Shown one piece after another: positions 17,257-25,985 of a stretch of 64,000 nucleotides of DNA (within the stretch, counting starts at the first letter, position 1; each line of letters opens with the position of its first letter). Source of the DNA: an uncultured Polaribacter sp. (lineage in GTDB: Bacteria; Bacteroidota; Bacteroidia; Flavobacteriales; Flavobacteriaceae); NCBI RefSeq assembly GCF_947501385.1, contig NZ_CANMVP010000002.1, forward strand, positions 62,001-126,000. The letters run 5' to 3'. The notes under the pieces are model-generated. The model did not search any database, had not been told where the DNA came from, and was given only the letters and a program-made list of their open reading frames with translations. The translations under genes and the position numbers were made by a program.

Positions 17257-17585
17257 TTTGATTGCAGATTTTCAAGCGTATTTGCTCTCATATATAAAAA
17301 TAATGGAAAGGTAAATGCAATGGCAATTAAAAAAGTCAGCGGAATTAAAATCCACCAAAACTTAATTTTTAGTTTGATGCTCTCTGGAATCATAAATACA
17401 AAAAACGTTAACACAACCACGGTTAAATCTGCACCAAAAGATTTCCCAGCAAAATTGACTTGTGCGTCTTGCATAAAACTGAAGAAAGTAGGGTTTTCCA
17501 CCGTTTGAAACCATTGTATATTGTAATACCAAGTATAACAAATACCTAAAACGGATAGTGCCAAATAGAGGTGCTTGAGTTTCAT
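17253..17585 (-). CDS. DUF2834 family small membrane protein
   Basis: A 110-residue protein with three hydrophobic segments (about 5-23, 53-70 and 75-98). It has the DUF2834 pattern: YLALSVLGICYTWYYNIQWF at the N-terminus and a conserved-looking GADLTVVVLTFFVFMIPES before the last hairpin. The function is unknown. It overlaps the racemase gene by 4 bp (ATGA arrangement) and is probably co-transcribed with it. Confidence 0.8.
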   Translation of the reverse strand: MKLKHLYLALSVLGICYTWYYNIQWFQTVENPTFFSFMQDAQVNFAGKSFGADLTVVVLTFFVFMIPESIKLKIKFWWILIPLTFLIAIAFTFPLFLYMRANTLENLQSK

Positions 17586-17595
17586 AGAAATATTA

Positions 17596-17883
17596 TTATT
17601 TAATATTTTTTAAATCTTGTCTTCCAACAATTGTCATAATTTCTATAATATCGTTGTTCATTCTATAATAAATACTATCGGAACCACAAACACAGCGTCT
17701 ATAACCTACTTTTATAAAATCTACAGATTCAAAAGAAAAAGGACGCTCTGTTATTATATCAAAATATTCGAAAAACATATTAAAATATTTATCTACCTGA
17801 AGCATTCCAAATTTTTCAACCGCATATTGATGAATTCTAATTAAATCTTCTTTAGCAATATTACTTAACCTATAATTCGTCAT
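17596..17883 (-). CDS. ParE/RelE-family toxin of a type II toxin-antitoxin pair
   Basis: A 95-residue protein of the RelE/ParE superfamily, recognisable by YRLSNIAKEDLIRIHQYAVEKFG (helical N-terminus) and the beta-strand segment RRCVCGSDSIYYRMNNDIIEIMTIVGRQD at the C-terminus, the usual YRI-x-ILRVLHxRQD-like ending. ParE toxins poison gyrase and RelE toxins cut mRNA; the sequence favours ParE but does not prove it. It overlaps the upstream antitoxin gene by 14 bp, the common order antitoxin then toxin. Confidence 0.85.
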   Translation of the reverse strand: MTNYRLSNIAKEDLIRIHQYAVEKFGMLQVDKYFNMFFEYFDIITERPFSFESVDFIKVGYRRCVCGSDSIYYRMNNDIIEIMTIVGRQDLKNIK

Positions 17884-18115
17884 TCAATAAAGACTTTGAT
17901 TCTGCTAAAATTTGAGCTTGAGTTTGATTTGTAAATCCACTTTTTTCTGCCAGTTCTATTTTAGAGCTAATCCAATCTATTTGTCTTTGTTGCTTTCTGG
18001 CTTGTCTAATTAAATCGTTTACCAATTCACTTTTACTAGAATACTCTTTTGTTTCTACTTGAGATTTTAGCCATTCATCATTAGGTTGTGTGAAAGAAAT
18101 ACTTTGTCTTGACAT
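17870..18115 (-). CDS. ParD-like antitoxin
   Basis: An 81-residue protein with a ribbon-helix-helix start (MSRQSISFTQPNDEWLKSQVETKEYSSKSELVNDLIRQ; the beta-strand SISFT and SELVNDLIR helix are typical of ParD/CopG). Its acidic, Gln-rich C-terminal arm wraps the toxin in known pairs. As in other ParD systems it should bind its own promoter, and a perfect palindrome TGTAAATTTACA lies at the expected transcription start. The toxin gene overlaps its 3' end by 14 bp. Confidence 0.85.
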   Translation of the reverse strand: MSRQSISFTQPNDEWLKSQVETKEYSSKSELVNDLIRQARKQQRQIDWISSKIELAEKSGFTNQTQAQILAESKSLLNDEL

Positions 18116-18130
18116 TTGATTCGTTTTTGA

Positions 18131-18151
18131 TGTAAATTTACACCAAAAATA
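18131..18151 (-). promoter_or_regulatory. Promoter -7 box and operator palindrome of the parD-parE pair
   Basis: On the - strand TATTTTTG (18151-18144) matches TAnnTTTG. One base downstream lies the perfect 12-bp palindrome TGTAAATTTACA (18142-18131), covering the predicted transcription start, 16 bp before the ATG. No -33 TTG was found at the right distance. The placement is what an autorepressing RHH antitoxin would use. Confidence 0.5.
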
Positions 18152-18258
18152 TGTTTTTTTAAAATATTTTAATGTTATTTTGATTGAATTACTCTCTTTC
18201 CACAGATCATTCCGTAGGAATCTCTATGTGTTATTTAAGCAATGTTTAACTAAGTGGC

Positions 18259-18348
18259 TTCTCCTGCAAGGTCTTTATTTTACCTTGTAGGTATCATAAA
18301 ATAACGGTACAAAAACACCTACAAGGTTTTTGAAACCTTGCAGGAGAA
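18259..18348. repeat. Nested inverted repeat (CCTGCAAGGT family)
   Basis: Outer arms TTCTCCTGCAAGGT (18259-18272) and ACCTTGCAGGAGAA (18335-18348) are perfectly complementary. Inside them ACCTTGTAGGT (18282-18292) and ACCTACAAGGT (18317-18327) form a second perfect hairpin. The element ends 9 bp before the parC stop codon and could act as a transcript terminator. Confidence 0.75.
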
Positions 18349-18356
18349 CATAATTT

Positions 18357-21104
18357 CTAAAACAGTTTCTGTTGCGTATCATCATCAGTATTCTCTTTTT
18401 TCTTCTGAATTGCTTTCTTTAAAAGTGCCTCTTTTTTATCCTCTTTATTTAATGCTGAACTTGGTTCAGTATCTTTTTTCTCAACAATAGGCACATCCAT
18501 AGGCAAGGTTTCTTCTACAATCTCTTCATCTACCACTTCTATTTCTTCTGTCTTTTCTTCTTCTGGTTCCTCAAAAGGCAAAGAATCTAACAAGTTTACC
18601 TGCTTAATTTTATTGGTGGTAAATACATTGCCTTGTGCCTTGATGCCTTTTACAGCAATAAAAGCTTCAAAATTAATCTTCTCATTTTCTAAACTTCGTT
18701 TCGAATACTGCACTTCTGCAACGGGTCTGTAATCTGTCGCAATAATTTCTAATTGACTTTTAGGGTGTTCAGAAATAAACAGTTCTTCTTTCTCTGTAGT
18801 TTCAATCAAGAAGCGTTTTACATAATAACGTTCTTTTTCTCCATCTAAATAAATGGCAGAAATGGGTTTGTTCGGCTTCCATTTTTCTAACACAATCATA
18901 TCGTCTTCAAAATGCATGGCCAAATCTGGTTTAACCGCTTTTGCTTTTCCACTTTGGGTGATGATTAATAATTTATCTTCCGCCTTAAACTCCCCTAACA
19001 ATTCGCCTCTATCATCTACATTTAAACGCTGTACAGCATCGTCAAACCAAATTTTACGCGGTTTTAACGTAGAAACTCCTTCCGATTTAAAATCGACAGA
19101 CCTTATGGTATATTTTGTAATTGTATTTCCTCTTACCGCTCTGCCTTTTACCGCTAAATCTGCAAAGTCAATATCCCATTTCAACTTTTTAACACTTCCA
19201 ACAGCACGTAAATTAATGGTAACCACTTCTGCTTCTCCATTTGGATTTGCAGAAAAATAGAGTACTTTAGAGCCTTTATTTCCGTTTGCTAAATCGTATT
19301 CTTTATCTCTTGTTACAGAAGTCACATTAAAACGTTTCATATAAGACGCACCTTTTACACCATCTTTATACATAAAGTTATATACTGTTCTTTTGTCTTT
19401 CTTTTTAAACACCGCAACATGAATGATGTCTTTACCTACAAAAGTTTTCGAATCTACTTTTGTCACCATCATTTTACCATCTTTTCTAAAAACGATGATA
19501 TCATCTATATCTGAACAATCGGTTACAAATTCGTCTCTTTTCAAAGAAGTTCCAATAAAACCTTCTGTCCGATTTACATAGAGTTTTGCATTGTTCATCG
19601 CAACCTTTGAGGCAACAATGTCATCAAAAATTCTGATTTCTGTCTTCCGCTCTTTTCCTTTTCCGTAAGTATCTTTTAAACGTTTGAAATAATCGATTGC
19701 AAATTCAATTAGATTTGCCAAATGCCCTTTTACCACTTCAATTTTAGCTTCTAAACCTTCAATAAATTGCTTAGCCTTATCGATATCAAATTTTGATATT
19801 TTCTTAATTCGAATTTCTGTTAAACGAACAATATCTTCCTCAGTAATGGCACGTTTTAAATGCTTGATATGCGGTTGTAAACCTGTATCGATTGCTTTGA
19901 TTACGCCTTCCCAAGTTTCTTCCTCTTCAATATCTCGATAGATTCTGTTTTCTATAAAAATGCGTTCTAAGGAAGAGAAATGCCATTGTTCTTCCAATTC
20001 ATTTAATTGAATTTCTAATTCTTTTTTCAGCAAATCGACTGTTAAATCTGTGGAGTGTTTCAATATTTCTGAAACACCTACAAAAACAGGTGTATTGTCT
20101 TCAATGGTACAAGCCAAAGGCGAAATAGAATTCTCACAATTGGTAAAAGCATACAACGCATCAATGGTTTTGTCTGGCGAAACGTTTGGTGGCAAATGCA
20201 CCAATATTTCTACTTCTGCAGCGGTATTGTCTTCAATCTTACGAATCTTTATTTTTCCTTTTTCATTGGCTTTTATAATACTCTCAATCAATGAGGTTGT
20301 TGTGGTACCAAAAGGAATCTCATTAATTACTAAGGTCTTTTTATCGAATTGTGCAATTTTTGCACGCACACGCACCTTTCCTCCTCTTTTTCCATCGTTA
20401 TAATTGGTGAAATCTGCGATTCCGCCCGTTAAAAAATCGGGAACAATTCTAAAACTTCTTCCTTTTAAGTATTTTATGGAAGCATCAATCAGCTCAATAA
20501 AATTATGAGGTAATATTTTGGTAGATAAACCTACTGCAATTCCCTCTGCTCCTTGTGCCAACAATAATGGAAATTTTACGGGTAAATCGATGGGTTCTTT
20601 TCTTCTTCCGTCATAAGACATTTTCCAATCCGTAGTTTTCGGGTTAAAAACAACGTCAAGTGCGAACTTAGATAATCTAGCTTCTATATAACGAGAAGCC
20701 GCTGCGCGGTCGCCTGTTAAGATATTTCCCCAGTTTCCTTGCATATCAATCAGCAATTCTTTCTGGCCAATCTGCACCATTGCGTCGGCAATGGAAGCAT
20801 CTCCATGTGGATGGTATTGCATGGTATGACCCACGATATTCGCTACTTTATTGTAACGGCCATCGTCTAAATCTTTCATAGAATGCATAATTCTACGCTG
20901 TACAGGTTTTAAACCGTCTTCCAAAGAAGGCACTGCTCTTTCTAAAATTACATACGAAGCATAATCTAAAAACCACTCCTTGTACATTCCTGTGACTTTG
21001 GTAATGGTTTCTACAGCATCGTTCTCATTATCAAGAATTTCTTCTTGATTTTCTGGATTCGTTAATTCTTCTTCGCGTTCGTTTTCGTTTATTTCTTCAC
21101 TCAT
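18357..21104 (-). CDS. parC: DNA topoisomerase IV subunit A
   Basis: A type IIA topoisomerase breakage-reunion subunit of 915 residues. The catalytic tyrosine is Tyr139 in AAASRYIEARLS. The quinolone-resistance region reads YHPHGDASIADAMV (residues 97-110), with Ala/Ile/Ala where GyrA normally has Ser/Val/Tyr, as is usual for Bacteroidota ParC. The C-terminal half carries blades of a degenerate beta-pinwheel without a canonical GyrA box (QRRGGKG), which supports ParC over GyrA. An acidic N-terminal extension of 35 residues and an acidic, Lys-rich tail are present. The partner parE lies about 1.3 kb upstream on the same strand, with two small genes between them. Confidence 0.93.
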   Translation of the reverse strand: MSEEINENEREEELTNPENQEEILDNENDAVETITKVTGMYKEWFLDYASYVILERAVPSLEDGLKPVQRRIMHSMKDLDDGRYNKVANIVGHTMQYHPHGDASIADAMVQIGQKELLIDMQGNWGNILTGDRAAASRYIEARLSKFALDVVFNPKTTDWKMSYDGRRKEPIDLPVKFPLLLAQGAEGIAVGLSTKILPHNFIELIDASIKYLKGRSFRIVPDFLTGGIADFTNYNDGKRGGKVRVRAKIAQFDKKTLVINEIPFGTTTTSLIESIIKANEKGKIKIRKIEDNTAAEVEILVHLPPNVSPDKTIDALYAFTNCENSISPLACTIEDNTPVFVGVSEILKHSTDLTVDLLKKELEIQLNELEEQWHFSSLERIFIENRIYRDIEEEETWEGVIKAIDTGLQPHIKHLKRAITEEDIVRLTEIRIKKISKFDIDKAKQFIEGLEAKIEVVKGHLANLIEFAIDYFKRLKDTYGKGKERKTEIRIFDDIVASKVAMNNAKLYVNRTEGFIGTSLKRDEFVTDCSDIDDIIVFRKDGKMMVTKVDSKTFVGKDIIHVAVFKKKDKRTVYNFMYKDGVKGASYMKRFNVTSVTRDKEYDLANGNKGSKVLYFSANPNGEAEVVTINLRAVGSVKKLKWDIDFADLAVKGRAVRGNTITKYTIRSVDFKSEGVSTLKPRKIWFDDAVQRLNVDDRGELLGEFKAEDKLLIITQSGKAKAVKPDLAMHFEDDMIVLEKWKPNKPISAIYLDGEKERYYVKRFLIETTEKEELFISEHPKSQLEIIATDYRPVAEVQYSKRSLENEKINFEAFIAVKGIKAQGNVFTTNKIKQVNLLDSLPFEEPEEEKTEEIEVVDEEIVEETLPMDVPIVEKKDTEPSSALNKEDKKEALLKKAIQKKKENTDDDTQQKLF

Positions 21105-21140
21105 CTAAAAACGTTAAATCGTTTAATTCTGTACTTATTT

Positions 21141-21230
21141 ATTTGGGCGTTCGAGCGGGCTTTCCGCTATATCTTTTTGTAAAAAAACAAAAAGGATGTC
21201 GCTTCAATCCCTAACGCGGGGGTATTTAAT
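21141..21230. repeat. Dispersed repeat 'GGGCGTT...CCCTAACGC', copy 1
   Basis: The element reads ATTTGGGCGTTCGAGCGGGC, TTTCCGCTATATC, an inner hairpin TCTTTTTGT / ACAAAAAGGA, then GCTTCAATCCCTAACGC. A second copy in reverse orientation lies at 45598-45748 with the same conserved ends and a different, longer inner part. Both are intergenic. The ends GGGCGTT and AACGC make the whole element foldable. Confidence 0.7.
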
Positions 21231-21241
21231 AACTAATTGTT

Positions 21242-21781
21242 TTAATCATCAGCTTTTTTATAGCCAATTTTAGTTCTTTCTTTTTCGTTCTCTTTTTTAT
21301 CAATCAATTCATCTAAATAAGAAAACACCAACTCTATATTTTTACTTTGATTCGTTACTTTTTTCTTGATTTCTTCAATTTCCAATCGCAGACTCAAATT
21401 ATCACTTAATAATTCTCGCATTTTCGTGAAAATCCTGATAATTTTAATGTTTACAGCAATCGCTCTATCACTATTTAAAACGCTCGATAACATGGCAACT
21501 CCTTGTTCTGTAAAAACCATTGGAAGATATTTTGAATGCTCTCCTCTCTTTAAGGTGCCAAATTGACTCCTTAAAGAATCGTATTCTTCTTTAGACATTT
21601 CAAACATAAAATCTTCAGGAAAACGATTTATATTTCTACGGACTTGTCTTTTCAAAATTTTAGTTTCCACTTGATATAATTCCGCCAAATGGCTATCTAA
21701 CAGTACCTTTTGATTCCGAATCAGATAGATTTTGTTAGTAATAATTTCATCAGGAATTATTAAACTTTCTTTTGCTGTCAT
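21242..21781 (-). CDS. ORF6N domain-containing protein
   Basis: A 179-residue protein with an N-terminal ORF6N domain (IPDEIITNKIYLIRNQKVLLDSHLAELYQVETKILKRQVRRN, about residues 9-50), a DNA-binding module best known from phage antirepressors and KilA-N proteins. Continuing features are NINRFPEDFMFEMSKEE and MVFTEQGVAMLSSVL. A coiled coil follows at about 125-165. Chromosomal copies are common in Bacteroidota and their function is unknown. It stands between parC and parE without any other phage gene, so it is not evidence of a prophage. Three hairpins precede its start codon. Confidence 0.85.
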   Translation of the reverse strand: MTAKESLIIPDEIITNKIYLIRNQKVLLDSHLAELYQVETKILKRQVRRNINRFPEDFMFEMSKEEYDSLRSQFGTLKRGEHSKYLPMVFTEQGVAMLSSVLNSDRAIAVNIKIIRIFTKMRELLSDNLSLRLEIEEIKKKVTNQSKNIELVFSYLDELIDKKENEKERTKIGYKKADD

Positions 21782-21791
21782 TTTTTATAAT

Positions 21792-21912
21792 CTTGAGGTC
21801 ATAGTTTGTGACCTCAAGTTTGTCTTTTCTTTTTCTCTTAATTGGAGGTCGCAAATTGCGATCTCCAATCTTTAGTCTCCAGACCTCACAGGTTTTTAAA
21901 ACCTGTGAGGTC
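21792..21912. repeat. Three consecutive GAGGTC-type hairpins upstream of the ORF6N gene
   Basis: Hairpin 1 is CTTGAGGTCA / GTGACCTCAAG (21792-21818). Hairpin 2 is ATTGGAGGTCGCAA / TTGCGATCTCCAAT with one mismatch (21841-21869). Hairpin 3 is GACCTCACAGGTTTT / AAAACCTGTGAGGTC (21882-21912). All contain the word GGTC or GACC. The last belongs to an ACCTGTGAGGT palindrome type that I recall as frequent between flavobacterial genes. Confidence 0.65.
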
Positions 21913-22002
21913 TTTATAAAATCTTAAGGTGCCAATTTTACACTTCACATTTCAATAAATATTGTTAGTAAATTCTCATAGAGTTTTTTTAAAACACTAT
22001 TA

Positions 22003-22303
22003 TTATCTAACTTTTCTTACCAATGCATATTTTACTTCTAAAAGTTCAATTTTATTTAAATCTAAAATATTCCCTCCATCATTTCCCTTAATCTCAACAA
22101 TTATTGTACAATTTGAATTCGATTAGATCTGTAGAATTGTCATCACAAGCTACTTGTATTGTTTCAGTGTAATAGTAAGCTTTTCCACCAAAACCTGTTA
22201 TATAATCTTGATCGATATTCCTATAACAATCTTCTTCTTTATTTGATGTACAACTTGCAAAAATAATTATTACAGTTACTATTAGTAGTTTTAATAATTT
22301 CAT
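22003..22303 (-). pseudogene. Decayed lipoprotein gene: internal deletion with frameshift
   Basis: The 5' part encodes a lipoprotein start (MKLLKLLIVTVIIIFASC, lipobox FASC, then SNKEEDC) and runs to a stop at 22094. After a shift of frame near 22125, a second stretch reads SNSNCTIIVEIKGNDGGN to a stop at 22003. These two parts resemble the beginning (CNSNSKDDC) and the end (ANSNCIISYE ... IENVEYLI) of the intact 174-residue lipoprotein at 29976-30500. The middle, roughly 80 codons, is missing. This is best read as a paralogue that lost its centre by a deletion that also broke the frame. If the first part is translated, it gives a 69-residue lipopeptide. Confidence 0.65.
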
Positions 22304-22391
22304 ATGATTATTATTTTATTTATTAATTTATGTTAACTTGAAAGTTTATTTGTAATTAGTATTTACAATATTAAATTTAAAACAGTCAGTT

Positions 22392-24251
22392 TCATACTTC
22401 CTCCTCAATCGTATCCAACTCAACCTTCAAATTCTCAATAATAAATTTCTGTCTATCAGGTGTATTTTTTCCCATATAGAATTGCAACATTGCTTCAATA
22501 GACATTTCTTTATCTAACATTACAGGATCTAAACGAATGTCATCACCAATAAAATGAACAAATTCGTTTGGCGAAATCTCACCCAAACCTTTAAATCTTG
22601 TAATTTCTGGTTTTCCTCTTAACTTTTCAATGGCATCTCGTTTTTCTTCTTCAGAATAACAATAAAAAGTTTGTTTCTTATTTCTGACTCTAAACAATGG
22701 GGTTTCTAAAATATATAAATGTCCTTCTTTGATTAATTCTGGAAAAAATTGCAAGAAAAAAGTAATTAATAACAAACGAATGTGCATTCCATCCACATCG
22801 GCATCCGTTGCAATAACAATATTATTGTAACGCAGATCTTCTAATCCGTCTTCAATATTTAAAGCTGCTTGTAACAAATTAAATTCCTCATTTTCATACA
22901 CAATTTTTTTACTTAGTCCGAAAGAATTCAAAGGCTTTCCTTTTAAACTAAAAACCGCTTGCGTGTTTACATTTCTCGATTTTGTAATCGATCCAGAAGC
23001 AGAATCTCCCTCTGTGATAAACAAAGTAGATTCTAAGTAATTATCTTTTTTAATATCTCCTAAATGAATTCTACAATCACGTAATTTTTTATTGTGTAAA
23101 CTCGATTTTTTAGCTCTGTCTCTTGCCAATTTCCGAATACCAGAAAGTTCTTTACGTTCTTTCTCAGCTTGCATTATTTTTTTTTGAAGCATTTCTGCTA
23201 CAACCGTGTTCTTATGTAGGTAATTATCTAATTGTGTTTTTACAAAATCGTTGATATAGGTTCTAACCGTCGGCAAACCATCGCCCATTTCTGTAGATCC
23301 TAACTTTGTTTTTGTCTGACTTTCAAATACAGGTTCCATCACTTTAATCGCAATGGCAGAAATAATGGATTTACGAACATCTGAAGCTTCAAAATTCTTT
23401 CCGTAAAACTCACGAATCGTTTTTACAACCGCTTCTCTAAATGCCGCTTGGTGCGTTCCACCTTGTGTGGTATGTTGTCCGTTTACAAATGAATGGTATT
23501 CTTCTGAATATTGTGTCTTACTATGTGTAATGGCAACTTCAATATCATCACCTTTTAAATGAATTATGGGATACAACATATCTTCTTGATTGTTGTTATC
23601 TTCCAATAAATCTTTTAAACCATTTTCTGAAAAGAATTTTTCTCCATTAAAAATAATGGTCAAACCCGGATTCAAGTACACATAATACTTCAGCATTTTT
23701 GCTACATATTCATTTCTGTATTTGTATTTTTTAAAAATCTCTTCATCTGGAATAAAAGATACTTTGGTTCCTTTTCTTCTGGAGGTTTCTTCTAAAAATT
23801 CTTGATTTTCTAGATTTCCTTGGCTGAATTCTGCCGATGCAGATTTTCCATCTCTGGAAGATTCCACTCTAAAAAAAGAAGAAAGTGCGTTTACAGCTTT
23901 TGTACCCACTCCGTTTAAACCCACCGATTTTTTAAAGGCTTTCGAATCGTATTTTCCACCAGTGTTCATTTTAGAAACAACGTCTACAACCTTTCCTAAA
24001 GGAATTCCACGACCATAATCGCGCACCGTAACTTTGGTTCCTTGAATAGAAATTTCGATGGTTTTTCCAGCGCCCATCACATATTCATCAATAGAATTGT
24101 CTAAAACTTCTTTCACTAAAATATAGATTCCGTCATCCGCAGAAGATCCGTCACCCAATTTACCAATGTACATTCCTGGACGCATTCTAATATGCTCTTT
24201 CCAATCTAAAGACCTGATATTATCTTCTGTATATTTTGTTTCTTGACTCAT
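22392..24251 (-). CDS. parE: DNA topoisomerase IV subunit B
   Basis: A 619-residue type IIA topoisomerase ATPase subunit. It shows the GHKL ATP site: EVLDNSIDE (Asn that binds Mg), [11 protein letters not shown] and [17 protein letters not shown]. The transducer is followed by the TOPRIM domain with [12 protein letters not shown], an [16 protein letters not shown] metal-binding DxD cluster, and a C-terminal [13 protein letters not shown] motif. The short length, without the insert of proteobacterial GyrB, and the nearby parC identify it as ParE. It supplies the ATP-driven gate for decatenation with ParC. The spacer between them holds an ORF6N gene, hairpins and a pseudogene. Confidence 0.94.
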   Translation of the reverse strand: MSQETKYTEDNIRSLDWKEHIRMRPGMYIGKLGDGSSADDGIYILVKEVLDNSIDEYVMGAGKTIEISIQGTKVTVRDYGRGIPLGKVVDVVSKMNTGGKYDSKAFKKSVGLNGVGTKAVNALSSFFRVESSRDGKSASAEFSQGNLENQEFLEETSRRKGTKVSFIPDEEIFKKYKYRNEYVAKMLKYYVYLNPGLTIIFNGEKFFSENGLKDLLEDNNNQEDMLYPIIHLKGDDIEVAITHSKTQYSEEYHSFVNGQHTTQGGTHQAAFREAVVKTIREFYGKNFEASDVRKSIISAIAIKVMEPVFESQTKTKLGSTEMGDGLPTVRTYINDFVKTQLDNYLHKNTVVAEMLQKKIMQAEKERKELSGIRKLARDRAKKSSLHNKKLRDCRIHLGDIKKDNYLESTLFITEGDSASGSITKSRNVNTQAVFSLKGKPLNSFGLSKKIVYENEEFNLLQAALNIEDGLEDLRYNNIVIATDADVDGMHIRLLLITFFLQFFPELIKEGHLYILETPLFRVRNKKQTFYCYSEEEKRDAIEKLRGKPEITRFKGLGEISPNEFVHFIGDDIRLDPVMLDKEMSIEAMLQFYMGKNTPDRQKFIIENLKVELDTIEEEV

Positions 24252-24372
24252 AAAATGGCGTACTACAGTTAGCTTTGAAGTACTTGTAAAAATAGAGTTT
24301 CACAAAGAAAAATGAAATGGCTTTGACAATTAGTTATCAACAGGATTTCAACGAAAAATTAACGAATTTTTT

Positions 24373-24528
24373 CCGCGAATGCACGAATGAATAAAAAATA
24401 AAAAAAAGACACTAATTTCACGGATTTCACAAATAAAAATCTTTAGATTTTTTGTTTGTGAAACTTTTTAATTCGCATTTATTTGTGAAATGGGTGTGTC
24501 TTTAAAACTTTAATTCGTGCATTCGTGG
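24373..24528. repeat. Long imperfect foldback between parE and lysA
   Basis: CCGCGAATGCACGAAT (from 24373) faces ATTCGTGCATTCGTGG (24513-24528). Inside, GACAC...TTTCACAAAT faces ATTTGTGAAA...GTGTC, so most of the 156 bp can pair with itself. There is no coding potential. It is the main content of the roughly 400-bp spacer. TACTTTTG (24620-24627) follows as a possible lysA -7 box. Confidence 0.55.
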
Positions 24529-24650
24529 TAAAATCAAACATTATTTTTAGCGTAAAAACCACAATAAAAAACAATTTGTTATATTTTTAAACAAATCAAA
24601 GTATATTAAACAATTTTATTACTTTTGAAGAAAAATAAAAAGATAGTATT

Positions 24651-25898
24651 GTGGAAAGAACGCAACTTTTAGAAATAGCAAACAAATACGGAAGCCCTAT
24701 ATATGTTTACGATACAGATAAAATCGAATCGCAATACAATAGGTTAACAGATGCTTTTAGCACGGTTAAAAACTTAAAATTGAATTATGCTGTAAAAGCA
24801 CTTTCAAATATTAATATTTTAAAATTTTTGACAAATATTGGTGCTGGTTTAGATACAGTTTCCATTCAAGAAGTGCAATTGGGATTAACTACAGGAATCG
24901 ACCCAAAGAAAATCATTTTTACGCCAAACGGTGTTTCTTTAATAGAAATTGAAGAAGTGGCGAAGTTAGGTGTTCAAATTAATATTGATAATTTGTCTAT
25001 TCTAGAATTATTCGGTCAAAAACATCCTGAAATTCCTGTTTGTGTTCGTATCAATCCGCATATTATGGCAGGCGGAAATTCTAAAATTTCTGTAGGTCAT
25101 ATCGATTCTAAATTTGGAATTTCCATTCATCAGGTTCCTCATATCAAACGTGTTGTTGAAAACACAGGGATGAATATCAACGGTATTCACATGCACACAG
25201 GTTCTGATATTTTAGATATTGATACCTTTTTACGAGCTTCAGAAATCTTATTTGATGTGGCAAAACAATTTGAAAACATCGATTTTATCGACTTTGGAAG
25301 TGGATTTAAAGTACCTTATAAAGAAGGTGATATTTCTACAGATATTGAGCAATTAGGTTTGCAATTATCAAAAAGATTCAACGATTTTTGTGTTGAATAT
25401 GGCAAAGAAATCACGCTAATGTTTGAACCAGGGAAATTTTTAGTGTCTGAAGCAGGTGTTTTTCTTGCAAAAGTAAATGTGGTAAAACAAACAACTTCTA
25501 CCGTTTTTGCGCACGTAGATTCTGGTTTTAACCACTTGGTAAGACCTATGATGTATGATGCTTATCATCATATTACCAACATTTCAAATCCTACAGGAAG
25601 AGATCGTTATTACTCTGTGGTTGGTTATATTTGTGAAACAGATACCTTTGGCTCTAACAGAAGAATTGCAGAAATTTCTGAAGAAGATGTGCTATGTTTC
25701 TATAACGCTGGTGCGTATTGTTTCTCAATGGCATCTAACTACAATTCACGTTATTTACCCGCAGAAGTGATGGTATATCAAGGAAAAGACTATTTAATTA
25801 GAAAAAGACAAACGATTCAAGATATTTTACACAATCAAGAAATTGTTGAGTTTACTCCGAAAAATAAAAGCAAAAAAAAAGAAGAAGTACCTACTTAA
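24651..25898 (+). CDS. lysA: Diaminopimelate decarboxylase
   Basis: A fold-type III PLP enzyme converting meso-diaminopimelate to L-lysine, the last step of lysine synthesis. It has 415 residues. The PLP lysine is Lys49 in LNYAVKAL. Family motifs include GAGLDTVSIQEV, HMHTGSD, IDFGSGF, EPGKFLV and, in the C-terminal barrel, YICETDTFG (Cys and Glu from the second subunit) and GAYCFSMASNYNSR. The start codon is GTG, chosen because it directly precedes MERTQLLEIANKYGSPIYVYD, the normal family N-terminus. A -7 box TACTTTTG lies 23 bp upstream. A strong hairpin follows the stop codon. Confidence 0.95.
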   Translation: MERTQLLEIANKYGSPIYVYDTDKIESQYNRLTDAFSTVKNLKLNYAVKALSNINILKFLTNIGAGLDTVSIQEVQLGLTTGIDPKKIIFTPNGVSLIEIEEVAKLGVQINIDNLSILELFGQKHPEIPVCVRINPHIMAGGNSKISVGHIDSKFGISIHQVPHIKRVVENTGMNINGIHMHTGSDILDIDTFLRASEILFDVAKQFENIDFIDFGSGFKVPYKEGDISTDIEQLGLQLSKRFNDFCVEYGKEITLMFEPGKFLVSEAGVFLAKVNVVKQTTSTVFAHVDSGFNHLVRPMMYDAYHHITNISNPTGRDRYYSVVGYICETDTFGSNRRIAEISEEDVLCFYNAGAYCFSMASNYNSRYLPAEVMVYQGKDYLIRKRQTIQDILHNQEIVEFTPKNKSKKKEEVPT

Positions 25899-25921
25899 AA
25901 ATTTCTAAAAATAAATTAATT

Positions 25922-25970
25922 TAGCCACAGAAACACAAAATTATAATTTGTGAATTTGTGGCTATTTTTT
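25922..25970 (+). terminator. Terminator of lysA
   Basis: TAGCCACA...CACAAATT folds back on AATTTGTG...TGTGGCTA with a small loop and is followed by six Ts. A GTG inside its 3' arm makes an apparent but unlikely longer start for the next gene. Confidence 0.8.
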
Positions 25971-25985
25971 ATACCTAATTTATCA

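Noticed and set aside
18357..21104. GyrA instead of ParC
   Set aside because: No GyrA box is seen in the C-terminal domain and a ParE-type partner is close by on the same strand.
21141..21230. Possible integron attC site in the GGGCGTT...CCCTAACGC element
   Set aside because: attC sites run RYYYAAC...GTTRRRY; here GTT comes first and AAC last on either strand, and no integrase is present.
21242..21781. Prophage remnant because of the ORF6N (antirepressor-like) gene
   Set aside because: No other phage gene is nearby, and solitary chromosomal ORF6N genes are frequent in Bacteroidota.
25950..25985. GTG at 25950 as start of the GNAT gene
   Set aside because: The codon is inside the 3' arm of the lysA terminator. 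ATG 25986 gives the normal family start.
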